Source: Oscillospiraceae bacterium
GTDB lineage: Bacteria; Bacillota; Clostridia; Oscillospirales; Oscillospiraceae
Direction of reading: 5' to 3'
NCBI GenBank assembly: GCA_017435615.1
Contig: JAFSET010000098.1
Coordinates: 1-57,420 of the forward strand
Length of the DNA: 57,420 bases
Position numbers and translations under genes: made by a program. Shown piece after piece: positions 8,183-16,050 of this stretch. Position 1 is the stretch's first letter. Each line of letters begins with the position of its first letter. A model generated the notes under the pieces. The model ran no database searches. It saw only the letters and a list, made by a program, of their open reading frames with translations, and was not told where the DNA came from.

Positions 8183-8947
8183 ATGGCAAAGCACAATTGC
8201 GCAATCTGTGGCGCAGAGGTCGGCTTGCTCACCGAGCAAAAGCTGGCGGACGGCAACTTCATCTGCAGAAAGGTCTGCAGCAAGAAGACCTTTAAAGTTT
8301 TCGACAAGGTACATGCAACCCTGGGTGATGTCACTGCTCACATCGAGCAGATCGAAAAGGGAACCAAAATCTGGGAGGGCATCTTTGTTCCCCTGATGAA
8401 GACCAAGAATAAGGAGGAAAAGCTCCGTCAGATCTATGGACTGAAAGGTGTTTTGGGATATGTTTCCCCTTCCACCGGTCTGTTTGCGCTGATTGAAAAC
8501 CGCTACAAGATCTTCATTTTCGGCAAAACCACACTGGCTTGTGTCTATCGTGTGGCAGATCTGTACGGCTATGAATATGAGAGCGAAACTACCAAGGATT
8601 CCGAGGGCAAGGATATCCAAAAGCACTACTGCACCTTCCTGTTCCGCAACACCAGCGGTATGTACGCCCCCCGCATTGAGTTGGGCAGCATGGCGGATTA
8701 TACCGCACTGGAAAAGTATTTTAATGAGCTGTTCGGCATCCAAAAGACCCTGCGCAACTCCCTGAACAACGCAAAGCGGCAGATGGATGCCATCAAGTCC
8801 TTCGCCGGCGCGGTAAAGGCCGCAAAGGACGGCTCCCTGGACGAAGCTCAGGCAGCAGCTACCGCAGAGGCTATGGATGCTTCTGTCTACGGTGACAGAA
8901 CCGAGTGGATCCGCAAGGCTGACGAAGCACTGGCTGCGTACAAGTAA
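8183..8947 (+). CDS. DUF4428-domain protein (254 aa)
   Basis: The N-terminal ~50 residues match the DUF4428 pattern: CAICGAEVGLL, then DGNFICRKVC, a four-cysteine treble-clef-like zinc site also found in Firmicute proteins with SHOCT or PH-like domains. The middle (~70-190) is a mixed alpha/beta domain with hydrophobic strands (YKIFIFG). The C-terminal ~60 residues form an Ala/Lys-rich helix. The ATG at 8183 was preferred over 8177 because it sits 8 nt after AAGGAGG. No transmembrane segment is seen, so it is cytoplasmic. The function is unknown. Confidence 0.85.
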   Translation: MAKHNCAICGAEVGLLTEQKLADGNFICRKVCSKKTFKVFDKVHATLGDVTAHIEQIEKGTKIWEGIFVPLMKTKNKEEKLRQIYGLKGVLGYVSPSTGLFALIENRYKIFIFGKTTLACVYRVADLYGYEYESETTKDSEGKDIQKHYCTFLFRNTSGMYAPRIELGSMADYTALEKYFNELFGIQKTLRNSLNNAKRQMDAIKSFAGAVKAAKDGSLDEAQAAATAEAMDASVYGDRTEWIRKADEALAAYK

Positions 8948-8992
8948 CAGCATATACATAAGTAAACTGTAAATCAAAAGGAGGATACGGTT

Positions 8993-10528
8993 ATGTGTAA
9001 TTTGAAAAAGTATTTGGCTTTGTTTGTGGCAGTGGTGATGCTGCTGGGCGTGGTGGGATGTAATGCCCCCAGCGACCCTGTTTCCGACACCACGCAACCG
9101 GCAGAAACCCCCACCCAGGCAGAAACACCTACGCAGGGAGAGGAGCCCACTCAGGCAGAAACTCCGACTCAAGGCGAAGAACCCACTCAGGGCGAAGCCC
9201 CGGTGGTGGATGCAAACCTGACTGTCCACGAGAATACCTACTTTACCGTAGGCTACGACGAAGCTGACGGCTGGACCCTGGCAGAGGATGATTTCTATAT
9301 CTCCGAGACCGGTGGCAATGCATATCTGAGAATTTTGGACGAAGATGGTTACACAGGCCTTCTGGTGTTTATCGAGGCATACGAGGAAAGTGCTTCTTAC
9401 TACCGGGAAGAGCTGTACGGCAACGGCGTGGACCTGAAGGCCTATGCAGAAGGCACCTGGCCCACCGAAGAGATCGGCGGTTTGCAGATGGCTGTTGTGG
9501 ACAAGGGCGATGGGGAACGGTACTTCTACACCCGTAATGTGGAGGCTGGCATTTCCTATACAGTCAATGTTACCGACTGGGAACACACCAGTGTCCCGGC
9601 AGTTCTGAAGAATATCACCTTTACTGCCTCCGGAACGGACAACATTGATCCTCCATGGCCTTGGGAAGGCGTGCCCTTTGCCGGTGCTACCGCAAGTCAG
9701 ACCGTTGGCACCCATACCCTGACTGCCGAATTCATGCCCATGAGTGAGCCGAAGGTCACCTATGAGACCTTCAATCACGACATTGCTGTGATTGGCGACA
9801 GAGTTTATCTGCTCAGTGACTATGCCCTGAGCCTGTATACATATGACAGCGCAGCCCTGTCCTTTGTGAAGGATATCCCCCTGGACGGCGAATATGACGT
9901 TTTGGAACAGGGCGCAGACGGCAACATCATTGTATCCAGCTTTATGGAGCCTGTGATCGGCCACGACGGCGAAACTGCTCAGTTCTCCTACGAGGGTCCC
10001 GATAAGTTTGCAGTCGCTCCCGACGGCACCTGGGGTATTAGCTGGTTCTTCTCCGCGGATGAATGTCAGCTCTATTCCTTCAGTGACGGTGCATTGACCG
10101 GCACTCCCTTCCCCTTCGAGGAGGTGGACAGCATCAGCCAGGTCAACATCGACGACCAGTACATTTTGGTAAGCGGTTCTGCCAAGGAAGACGACGAACA
10201 GTATGTTTTCGTCTATGATTACAGCGGCGAGCTGCAGCTGAAGCTTGGCGGCGAGCCTGACGGCTACGGCCTGGGCTCCATCACCTACGCAACCAGCACC
10301 CCCAACGGCTTCCTGGCCCTGGACGGCAATATGCGTGAGGTGGTCCTGTGGACTGCTGACGGCACCTGGATTGGTGCAGCCGATGACGCAGACCTGTTTG
10401 GCACTAACTACCCCTGGATCGCAGCCGCCGATATGGCTGACGACGGCAGCATCCTGGTAGTCATGAGCGAGACCCGTGCGGACGACTCCGCAGACGAGGT
10501 TCTGGTCTTCCGGCTTTCCGGCTTCTGA
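8993..10528 (+). CDS. Secreted lipoprotein with Thr/Glu repeat linker and propeller-like domain (511 aa)
   Basis: The signal peptide ends in a lipobox (LGVVGC, Cys23), so the protein should be lipid-anchored outside the cell. Residues ~35-70 are a low-complexity linker of five-residue units such as ETPTQ and EEPTQ. Residues ~75-210 form one beta-rich domain. Residues ~230-511 contain repeated strands with short-turn signatures (NHDIAVIGDRVYLLSDY, YDVLEQGADGNIIVSS), reminiscent of a beta-propeller. No enzyme motif was seen. The ATG at 8993 follows AAAAGGAGG. The gene is strong in acidic residues and ends in a good terminator. A surface sensor or binding role is inferred only. Confidence 0.85.
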   Translation: MCNLKKYLALFVAVVMLLGVVGCNAPSDPVSDTTQPAETPTQAETPTQGEEPTQAETPTQGEEPTQGEAPVVDANLTVHENTYFTVGYDEADGWTLAEDDFYISETGGNAYLRILDEDGYTGLLVFIEAYEESASYYREELYGNGVDLKAYAEGTWPTEEIGGLQMAVVDKGDGERYFYTRNVEAGISYTVNVTDWEHTSVPAVLKNITFTASGTDNIDPPWPWEGVPFAGATASQTVGTHTLTAEFMPMSEPKVTYETFNHDIAVIGDRVYLLSDYALSLYTYDSAALSFVKDIPLDGEYDVLEQGADGNIIVSSFMEPVIGHDGETAQFSYEGPDKFAVAPDGTWGISWFFSADECQLYSFSDGALTGTPFPFEEVDSISQVNIDDQYILVSGSAKEDDEQYVFVYDYSGELQLKLGGEPDGYGLGSITYATSTPNGFLALDGNMREVVLWTADGTWIGAADDADLFGTNYPWIAAADMADDGSILVVMSETRADDSADEVLVFRLSGF

Positions 10529-10543
10529 TTTCATAGTGATAAC

Positions 10544-10583
10544 AAAACCACACAGGGGACTGCATCCTCTGTGTGGTTTTTTT
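10544..10583 (+). terminator. Rho-independent terminator after the lipoprotein gene
   Basis: A 16-bp stem (10544-10559 with 10565-10580, one G-T pair) with a CTGCA loop is followed by a run of seven T. Confidence 0.9.
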
Positions 10584-10640
10584 GTATTTTTTATGCCGTA
10601 TTTTCTACCCGTTTGCAAATATAAAGAAGCCCACAGTCGT

Positions 10641-10679
10641 GTCATTGCGAGCCAGTGCGAACACTGGCGTGGCAATCTC
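10641..10679. repeat. REP-like intergenic palindrome
   Basis: The unit starts GTCATTGCGAGCCAGTGCG and ends GGCGTGGCAATCTC. Its core CCAGTG-CGAA-CACTGG forms a tight hairpin, and the outer arms ATTGC and GGCAAT also pair. This layout matches short dispersed palindromes common between genes in gut Clostridia. The stretch 10580-10788 holds no gene; apart from this element it is AT-rich and unremarkable. Confidence 0.6.
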
Positions 10680-10788
10680 AAAGTAAGACCCTATGCAAAT
10701 AAATCACCAAAGGATATCTGAGAGCTTATATAATAAAGAATAAATATAAGTCAAACCACAGGAGAAATTTTATCTGTGTTGTTAACTG

Positions 10789-11082
10789 TTATGGAACATC
10801 AATAAAATCCTCTTTGCCGAAGCTTACACCGTAGCGGTACATTTGATAGGCCACTTCTTTTTCGATTATTCTCAAATTATCCAGGATACATTCAACATCC
10901 TCGTCTTCATCCTCCACATCTAATCTGTCACGTAATCTGTCATAGGCCCTGAATGTAGACTCATAGCATTGATCACACAGTCCCCCCGGCGCAAAGGCAT
11001 CCTCTACCCCAGGAACACGGGCGCCGCCGCAACGCTGGCCAATCACAGTTTCATATACACAATCAATAAATCGCTCTGTCAT
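10789..11082 (-). CDS. Small acidic cysteine-containing protein (97 aa)
   Basis: The family is not confidently recognised. The protein begins MTERFIDCVYETVIG and has cysteines in QRCGG and LCDQC, then an acidic stretch LDVEDEDEDVE, and ends in YQMYRYGVSFGKEDF. The tail resembles small Clostridial proteins such as DUF6809, but this is only an impression. The ATG at 11082 follows GAGAGG at a 10-nt spacing. A GTG at 11091 lies too close to that site. It is transcribed divergently from a ribbon-helix-helix-like gene, and the space between holds paired palindromes. Confidence 0.65.
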   Translation of the reverse strand: MTERFIDCVYETVIGQRCGGARVPGVEDAFAPGGLCDQCYESTFRAYDRLRDRLDVEDEDEDVECILDNLRIIEKEVAYQMYRYGVSFGKEDFIDVP

Positions 11083-11097
11083 TTTATACACCTCTCC

Positions 11098-11163
11098 GCA
11101 ACGGTGTACTTAGTATACCTGATATATCTACCGTTGCCAATTAAAAAGGTATACTATGTATAC
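11098..11163. promoter_or_regulatory. Paired palindromic operators between divergent small genes
   Basis: Two related 15-bp palindromes lie in the 92-bp gap: GTGTACTTAGTATAC (11104-11118) and GTATACTATGTATAC (11149-11163). Read on one strand, both fit GTATACTAWGTAYAC. An exact 8-bp inverted repeat, GCAACGGT (11098-11105) and ACCGTTGC (11130-11137), surrounds the first. They are probable binding sites for the adjacent ribbon-helix-helix protein. Confidence 0.65.
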
Positions 11164-11174
11164 GGGTGATAAAA

Positions 11175-11333
11175 ATGAAAAAGAACGAATATATTTCCTT
11201 CCGTACCACATCCGAAGCCAAAAAATTTTTAGAGGAGTATGCTGCTAAGAAAAATTGGAGCATTTCTCTTTTGGTCCAACTGATCGTTTCTCAGTGGATC
11301 GAAGATCATAAGGACTCTTCAAATCATGAATAA
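11175..11333 (+). CDS. Ribbon-helix-helix-like DNA-binding protein (52 aa)
   Basis: This short gene begins ATGAAAAAGAACGAATA and encodes 52 residues. Its order is a basic N-terminus with a beta-strand (EYISFRT), a first helix (SEAKKFLEEYAAKK), a turn (NWS) and a second helix (ISLLVQLIVSQWIEDH). This is the Arc/MetJ/CopG plan used by small repressors and antitoxins. It is divergent from the 97-aa protein, and two matching palindromes occupy the space, as expected for an autoregulator. No toxin-like partner follows; the next ~340 bp contain no gene. A weak purine stretch serves as the ribosome binding site. Confidence 0.75.
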   Translation: MKKNEYISFRTTSEAKKFLEEYAAKKNWSISLLVQLIVSQWIEDHKDSSNHE

Positions 11334-11344
11334 ACCGTACACAG

Positions 11345-11376
11345 GCCTGTTGTAACTCGATTACGGCAGGCTTTTT
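11345..11376 (+). terminator. Terminator after the ribbon-helix-helix gene
   Basis: An 11-bp stem (11345-11355 with 11361-11371, two G-T pairs) and a CTCGA loop are followed by TTTTT. Confidence 0.8.
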
Positions 11377-11406
11377 GTATTCTTAAAATAAAAAAGAAAG
11401 CTACAA

Positions 11407-11500
11407 AGGCAACACGACATAGGGAAGTATCGGTTTTGAACGCCGTATGGCGGGAATAGATGTTATTTTTCAGGCATTACTTCCCTGTGCGGCGTTGCCT
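11407..11500. repeat. 94-bp imperfect inverted-repeat element
   Basis: The 23-bp arms 11407-11429 and 11478-11500 are inverted copies with about four mismatches by eye, both starting AGGCAAC and ending AGGGAAGTA (right arm read in reverse complement). The interior holds a smaller CGCC-GTAT-GGCG palindrome. There is no gene inside. It may be a MITE or a folded RNA element. The surrounding gap 11377-11606 contains nothing else recognisable. Confidence 0.55.
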
Positions 11501-11606
11501 GTTGGTTTTATCCTGAGGGTGGTGCTCCGCGCAGTGACTCTATCATATGCATGATTGCCGGGGGCAATCATGCCTCAATCTATTTCGTGTTTCAAAAATC
11601 ATGATA

Positions 11607-11661
11607 TTGACATTTCAGAGGGCCCGTGATAAAATAACAAATGATATATAACGATAGCTAT
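11607..11661 (+). promoter_or_regulatory. Promoter and candidate operator of the TetR-ABC operon
   Basis: TTGACA (11607-11612), N17 and TAAAAT (11630-11635) form a strong promoter. A 16-bp near-palindrome, TATAACGATAGCTATA (11646-11661), lies just downstream of the start of transcription. That position would allow autorepression by the encoded TetR protein. Confidence 0.7.
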
Positions 11662-11677
11662 ATTATGGAGGTGCCTT

Positions 11678-12238
11678 ATGCCGCCGAAAGTAAAAGTAAC
11701 CAAAGAAGAGATCGTCAACGCTGCCGTTGACATTGTGCGCCGCAGTGGTGCGCAGGCCGTCAACGCAAGAACGGTAGCCGCAGCCTTAAGCTGCTCCACG
11801 CAGCCGGTGTTCTCCAATTTTGCTACTATGGAGGAGCTGCGTTTTGCAGTGGTGGAAAAAGCGGATGGGCTGTGCCAGGCGTATATGCAGCAGGAAGTGG
11901 ATAACGGAAAGTATCCTGTTTACAAGGCAACCGGCATGGCTTACATACGGTTTGCCAAAGAGGAAAAAGAACTGTTTAAGCTTCTTTACATGCGTGACCG
12001 TTCCGGTGAAGCGGTACCGGAAGCAACGGAGCAAACCGATCAAATGACGTCCATCGTGCGTGAAAATACGGGCATTGGCGAGATGGACGCAAAGCTGTTT
12101 CACCTGGAAATGTGGGCCTGTGTCCATGGCATTGCCACCATGTTTGCAACAGGCTTTTTGGACCTTGACTGGGAGCTGGTCAGCAAAATGCTGACGGATT
12201 GCTATCAGGGTCTTCGGAAACAATATGCAATGGGGTGA
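11678..12238 (+). CDS. TetR/AcrR-family regulator of an ABC exporter (186 aa)
   Basis: The first ~60 residues form the TetR DNA-binding domain: KEEIVNAAVDIVRRSGAQAV, then TVAAALSCSTQPVFSNFATM, where SCSTQPVFSNF is the recognition helix. The C-terminal half, with FHLEMWACVHGIATM, resembles the TetR_C WHG-type ligand domain. The ATG at 11678 follows GGAGGTG. Its stop lies 6 bp before the ABC ATPase gene, so regulator, ATPase and permease form one operon. The regulator probably responds to the compound exported by the transporter. Confidence 0.92.
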   Translation: MPPKVKVTKEEIVNAAVDIVRRSGAQAVNARTVAAALSCSTQPVFSNFATMEELRFAVVEKADGLCQAYMQQEVDNGKYPVYKATGMAYIRFAKEEKELFKLLYMRDRSGEAVPEATEQTDQMTSIVRENTGIGEMDAKLFHLEMWACVHGIATMFATGFLDLDWELVSKMLTDCYQGLRKQYAMG

Positions 12239-12244
12239 TCAGAC

Positions 12245-12973
12245 ATGGAAGCCATCCGAACAACGGGCTTGACTAAAAAATACAAAGATGTGGTTGCGGT
12301 GGATAACCTGAACCTTTCTGTTTTCAAAGGTGAGCTGTTTTCTCTGCTGGGGGTAAACGGCGCAGGCAAGACCACTACCATCAAAATGCTGTCGTGCCTG
12401 ACAACCCCCACAAGCGGAGACGCGCTTTTGAACGGAAAAAGCATCTGCAAAGATCCTGCCGCAGTCAAATCGATCATCGCCGTTTCTCCCCAGGAAACGG
12501 CGGTGGCCCCGGGACTTTCCGTCCGGGAAAACCTGGAACTGATGTGCGGCGTTCACGGCTTTACAAAGGATAAGAAAGTAAGAAAAATTGCAGAGCTGAC
12601 TGAGCTGCTGGGTCTAAATACTGTGATCTCCAAAAAGGCAGGCAAGCTCTCAGGTGGCTGGCAGCGCAGGCTGAGCATTGCCATGGCGCTTGTCAGCGAA
12701 CCGGAAATATTGTTCCTGGACGAGCCTACATTGGGCCTGGATGTGTTGGCACGCAGTGATCTGTGGGATCTGATCCGTTCTTTGAAAGGAAAGATCACCA
12801 TCATCCTGACGACCCACTATATGGAAGAAGCGGAAGCGTTGTCTGACCGGATCGCCATTATGAAGGACGGCAGACTGCTTGTTTGTGATACCGCCGAGAA
12901 GATCAAGGAACAAGCTGGCAAAGACAGCTTTGAGCAAGCCTTCATCCAAATTGTGAAGGGGGCGGAAAAATGA
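12245..12973 (+). CDS. ABC transporter ATP-binding protein, drug/antibiotic export type (242 aa)
   Basis: This is a typical single-domain ABC ATPase. Walker A is GVNGAGKTTT (~35-44), the Q-loop is in VSPQE, the signature is LSGGWQRR, Walker B is ILFLDEPTLGLD and the H-loop is TTHYMEEAE. The order and length match DrrA/CcmA-like exporters with an ABC-2 permease. The stop overlaps the start of the permease gene (ATGA at 12970-12973), showing translational coupling. It should work as a homodimer powering the permease encoded next. Confidence 0.94.
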   Translation: MEAIRTTGLTKKYKDVVAVDNLNLSVFKGELFSLLGVNGAGKTTTIKMLSCLTTPTSGDALLNGKSICKDPAAVKSIIAVSPQETAVAPGLSVRENLELMCGVHGFTKDKKVRKIAELTELLGLNTVISKKAGKLSGGWQRRLSIAMALVSEPEILFLDEPTLGLDVLARSDLWDLIRSLKGKITIILTTHYMEEAEALSDRIAIMKDGRLLVCDTAEKIKEQAGKDSFEQAFIQIVKGAEK

Positions 12974-13701
12974 GAATATTCACATTTGCAGGCAGAAACG
13001 CAAAGGAGATCCTGCGGGATCCTTTGACTGTTTGCTTTGGCTTGGGGTTTCCCGTTGTTTTGCTCCTGCTGCTCAGTGCCATACAGGCAAATATCCCTGT
13101 GAAGCTGTTTGAAATACAGCATCTGACTCCGGGAATTACCGTTTTTGGCCTTTCCTTTATGACCTTGTTTTCCGCAACTGTGATCGCGAAAGACAGGGGA
13201 AGCTCCCTTCTTCAGCGCCTGTATACCACGCCCCTGACCGCGCTGGATTTTATCCTGGGTTATACCTTGCCGATCATCCCCATTGCGGTTGCCCAATGCG
13301 CTGTGTGCTATTTGGTTGCCATACTGCTGGGGCTGAAACTGACGGTGGGCATTTTATACGCCACCGTGTTTATCATTCCTGTTTCTGCTTTTTACATTGC
13401 ACTGGGGCTGCTTTGCGGGAGCGTGTTTACCGATAAGCAGGTGGGCGGCATCTGCGGTGGACTGCTGACGAACCTTTCCGCGTGGCTGTCCGGGGTTTGG
13501 TTTGACCTTGACCTGGTGGGAGATGCCTTCCAAAAGATCGCTTACGCACTTCCCTTTGTCCATGCGGTAGAGCTGGAACGGGCAGTGCTGTCCGGTGATG
13601 CGGCAGGGGTATTTCCCCATATTTGGTGGGTGCTGGGATACGCCGGTGCCACACTGGGGGTAGCGGTATTGCTGTTCCTCCGGCAGATGAAACGGCAATA
13701 A
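12970..13701 (+). CDS. ABC-2 type transporter permease (243 aa)
   Basis: The protein has about six hydrophobic segments and the ABC-2 layout: an N-terminal amphipathic start (MRIFTFAGRNAKEILRDPLT), a large loop near residues 50-75 containing RGSSLLQRLYTTPL (characteristic of ABC-2 exporters), and paired helices ending in a basic tail. It pairs with the ATPase whose stop codon overlaps its start. The complex likely exports a hydrophobic compound or an antimicrobial. The TetR gene upstream supports an inducible efflux role. Confidence 0.92.
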   Translation: MRIFTFAGRNAKEILRDPLTVCFGLGFPVVLLLLLSAIQANIPVKLFEIQHLTPGITVFGLSFMTLFSATVIAKDRGSSLLQRLYTTPLTALDFILGYTLPIIPIAVAQCAVCYLVAILLGLKLTVGILYATVFIIPVSAFYIALGLLCGSVFTDKQVGGICGGLLTNLSAWLSGVWFDLDLVGDAFQKIAYALPFVHAVELERAVLSGDAAGVFPHIWWVLGYAGATLGVAVLLFLRQMKRQ

Positions 13702-13734
13702 TATCTGCACTATCAAAATAAAACTATCTTCAAA

Positions 13735-13826
13735 AATCTCTCGGGTTGAAAAACGAAAATCTATCGGATTGAAAATTAAAAATCTATCGGATTGGAGTTG
13801 TAAAATCAATCGGATTGGTGTATAAT
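13735..13826 (+). promoter_or_regulatory. Four 23-bp-spaced repeats within the DUF4143 gene promoter
   Basis: A 14-bp core AATCTATCGGATTG occurs at 13735, 13758, 13781 and 13804, each start exactly 23 bp after the previous. Copies 2 and 3 are identical, copy 1 has two changes and copy 4 has one. The outer AATC/GATT arms are self-complementary. Copy 4 fills the 17-bp spacer between TTGTAA (13798-13803) and TATAAT (13821-13826), so binding there would directly affect initiation. Confidence 0.75.
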
Positions 13827-13846
13827 GGCATCAGAGGTGAATGTTT

Positions 13847-15124
13847 ATGGATAAGCAAAACTACATGATGCGAATTATTGACAGAAAAATCGAAGAGTAT
13901 TTGAAAACCTTCGGTGCGGTTTGCGTGGAGGGACCTAAGTGGTGCGGCAAAACCTGGACTTCCTCGTACCACAGCAACAGCCAGATTTTTATCGGTGATC
14001 CTGCCGGTAATTTCCAAAACCGTAAGCTGGCTGAGATGTCCCCTGCATTGGTGCTGGAAGGAGAGAAGCCCCGTCTGATCGATGAGTGGCAGGAAGTTCC
14101 GCCTATTTGGGATGCCGTCCGTTATCAGGTGGACCAGTCTGCACAGAAGGGCCAATATATTCTTACCGGCTCCGCTACACCAAATCACAAGGGTATCCTT
14201 CACAGCGGTGCCGGACGCATTGCGAAGCTGCGTATGCGACCTATGTCTCTTTACGAGTCCAAAGATTCCTCCGGTGTTGTTTCTTTGGAAAGATTATGCC
14301 ACGGAGAACTGACTCCAGCCATGACCGGCGAGGTAGATTTGAAAAAACTGATTACACTGATTATCCGTGGTGGTTGGCCCGGCAGTATCCATGTTCCTGC
14401 GGAACAGGCTGCGCTGCTCCCTGCAGAATACTTGAACGCAGTTATAGACGATGATGTTTATCGCATTGACGGCATCAAACGAAACACCACCAAAATGCGT
14501 TTGCTGCTACGTTCTCTGGCAAGAAACGAAAGCACTACTGTAACGAATAAAACTCTGAAAAACGATATCAGAGAAGTCGATGACGAAGATATCGATGTTG
14601 AGACCGTCAAGGAATACTTAGACATCTTTGACCGGCTGTTTATCACCGACAACCAGCCCCCCTTCTCCACTGGTGTCCGATCTTCCGTCCGGGTAAAACA
14701 GTCTGTAAAGCGCCACTTCTGTGACCCTTCGCTTGCCTGCTCCTTGTTAAAAGTCACCCCCACCAGCCTGTTGGGTGATTTGGAAACATTGGGTTTTCTG
14801 TTTGAGGCTCTGTGCGAACGGGATCTGAAGATCTATGCCGAATCCTTCGGTGGTAGCCTGTATCACTACCAGGATTATCAGGGACGGGAAATTGATGCCG
14901 TTATTGAGCTGCCTGACAGCCGATGGTGCGCGTTTGAGATCAAGCTGGGTGCCAACCAAATCGATGATGCTGCACAGAACTTATTGAATATTAAAAAAAC
15001 ATTCGAAGATGATCCCAAGGGAAAGCCGCCTGCTGTTCTATGCGTTCTTTGCGGCATGGCAAACGCTGCCTACCAACGCCCCGACGGCGTCTATGTTGTA
15101 CCCATTACAGCATTGAAAAATTAA
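13847..15124 (+). CDS. AAA ATPase with DUF4143 domain (425 aa)
   Basis: The N-terminal AAA_14-type domain has Walker A GPKWCGKT (29-36), Walker B PRLIDEW (75-81) and a sensor segment LTGSATP. Residues ~200-370 match the DUF4143 region. The C-terminus has a nuclease-like pattern, REIDAVIEL followed by CAFEIKLG, recalling the D...E-x-K layout of PD-(D/E)XK folds that is often seen in this family. The cellular role of the family is not established. The ATG at 13847 was preferred over 13841 because GAGGTGA ends at 13840. The leader is very short. The gene sits alone between an ABC operon and a convergent dapF operon, a position typical of acquired single genes. Confidence 0.9.
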   Translation: MDKQNYMMRIIDRKIEEYLKTFGAVCVEGPKWCGKTWTSSYHSNSQIFIGDPAGNFQNRKLAEMSPALVLEGEKPRLIDEWQEVPPIWDAVRYQVDQSAQKGQYILTGSATPNHKGILHSGAGRIAKLRMRPMSLYESKDSSGVVSLERLCHGELTPAMTGEVDLKKLITLIIRGGWPGSIHVPAEQAALLPAEYLNAVIDDDVYRIDGIKRNTTKMRLLLRSLARNESTTVTNKTLKNDIREVDDEDIDVETVKEYLDIFDRLFITDNQPPFSTGVRSSVRVKQSVKRHFCDPSLACSLLKVTPTSLLGDLETLGFLFEALCERDLKIYAESFGGSLYHYQDYQGREIDAVIELPDSRWCAFEIKLGANQIDDAAQNLLNIKKTFEDDPKGKPPAVLCVLCGMANAAYQRPDGVYVVPITALKN

Positions 15125-15204
15125 TCAGTTAAAAACCAGAGGAAACAAGCTATACAATATTCCTTGAGTATGGCAGGGGGTTGTCTTTGGCAGTACCAAA
15201 ACAA

Positions 15205-15250
15205 AACAGCACAAAATTTGCGGAAATCACGCAGATTTTGTGCTGTTTTT
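15205..15250. terminator. Bidirectional terminator between convergent genes
   Basis: The stem AACAGCACAAAAT (15205-15217) pairs with ATTTTGTGCTGTT (15235-15247), with an inner GCG/CGC pair and T- and A-rich flanks on both sides. It can stop both the DUF4143 gene and the dapF operon. Confidence 0.85.
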
Positions 15251-15270
15251 ATTATTTTCAAATCGACTTA

Positions 15271-16038
15271 TTATACTTCATATTCTCCTAAAACTTCGGC
15301 TGGGCCTTCCAGCAAGAGGCCGGAGATCAGGCCGCCCTGGGCATCGACGGTCAGCCGCAGGATGCCGCCGGGGTTTTCTGCCTGAAGCTGCTTGCCGGGG
15401 AGCTTTCCTGCGGCGTAGAGTGCAGCGCTCAGCGCGCCGCAGCCGGTGCCGCAGGCCAAAGTAAAGTCCTCCACGCCCCGTTCATAGCTTAAGACCCGTA
15501 CCGTGGTCTCATCCAGCCAACAATAAAAATCCACATTGGCTCCGTGAGGAAACACCGGATCGTGGCGAAGCTGGGTGGCATAAGACCGAAGCTGCTCTTT
15601 GTCCGACCATTCCAGTCCCGGCTGCTCCACAAGGGCGTGGGGCACGCCGCACACGGCGTAGGCCACCCCCGGCTTTGCCTCCAGATCGATATCCACAGGC
15701 CGGGGCAAGCGCACCTTATACTGGGTATCCGACAAATGCCAGCCGTATACCAGGCCGGCGTCGGTTTGGATGGTCATTTCCTCACCGGCAAGGCCCAGGT
15801 CGTAGGCAAATTTGCAAATGCAGCGGCTGCCATTGCCGCACAGCTCCCCCCGGGAGCCGTCAGAATTATAGTAATGCAGGCGAAAATCCGCGTTTTCGGC
15901 GTAGTCCACCGCCATAAAGCCGTCCGCGCCGGTGATGGCACAAAGCTTTTGCGCCAGGGCGGAATAGTCCTCAGTCAGTCCACGGCCGTCAATGACCATG
16001 AAATCATTGCCCGCACCGCTCATGTGTAAGCATCGCAT
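15271..16038 (-). CDS. dapF: Diaminopimelate epimerase
   Basis: The enzyme interconverts LL- and meso-diaminopimelate in lysine and cell-wall biosynthesis. Both catalytic cysteines are present: Cys67 in GELCGNGSRC and Cys196 in LACGTGCGA. The substrate-binding start MSGAGNDF is intact. At 255 residues it is slightly shorter than the usual ~275. The ATG at 16038 follows AAGGAGG. It is the last gene of a trmB-mnmG-dapF run, 12 bp after mnmG, and implies meso-DAP peptidoglycan or DAP-derived lysine in the host. Confidence 0.96.
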   Translation of the reverse strand: MRCLHMSGAGNDFMVIDGRGLTEDYSALAQKLCAITGADGFMAVDYAENADFRLHYYNSDGSRGELCGNGSRCICKFAYDLGLAGEEMTIQTDAGLVYGWHLSDTQYKVRLPRPVDIDLEAKPGVAYAVCGVPHALVEQPGLEWSDKEQLRSYATQLRHDPVFPHGANVDFYCWLDETTVRVLSYERGVEDFTLACGTGCGALSAALYAAGKLPGKQLQAENPGGILRLTVDAQGGLISGLLLEGPAEVLGEYEV

Positions 16039-16050
16039 AAAAACGCCTCC

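Noticed and set aside
13735..13817. Possible CRISPR array in the four 23-bp-spaced repeats
   Set aside because: The repeats are only 14 bp with 9-bp gaps, sit on a promoter, and no cas gene is nearby.
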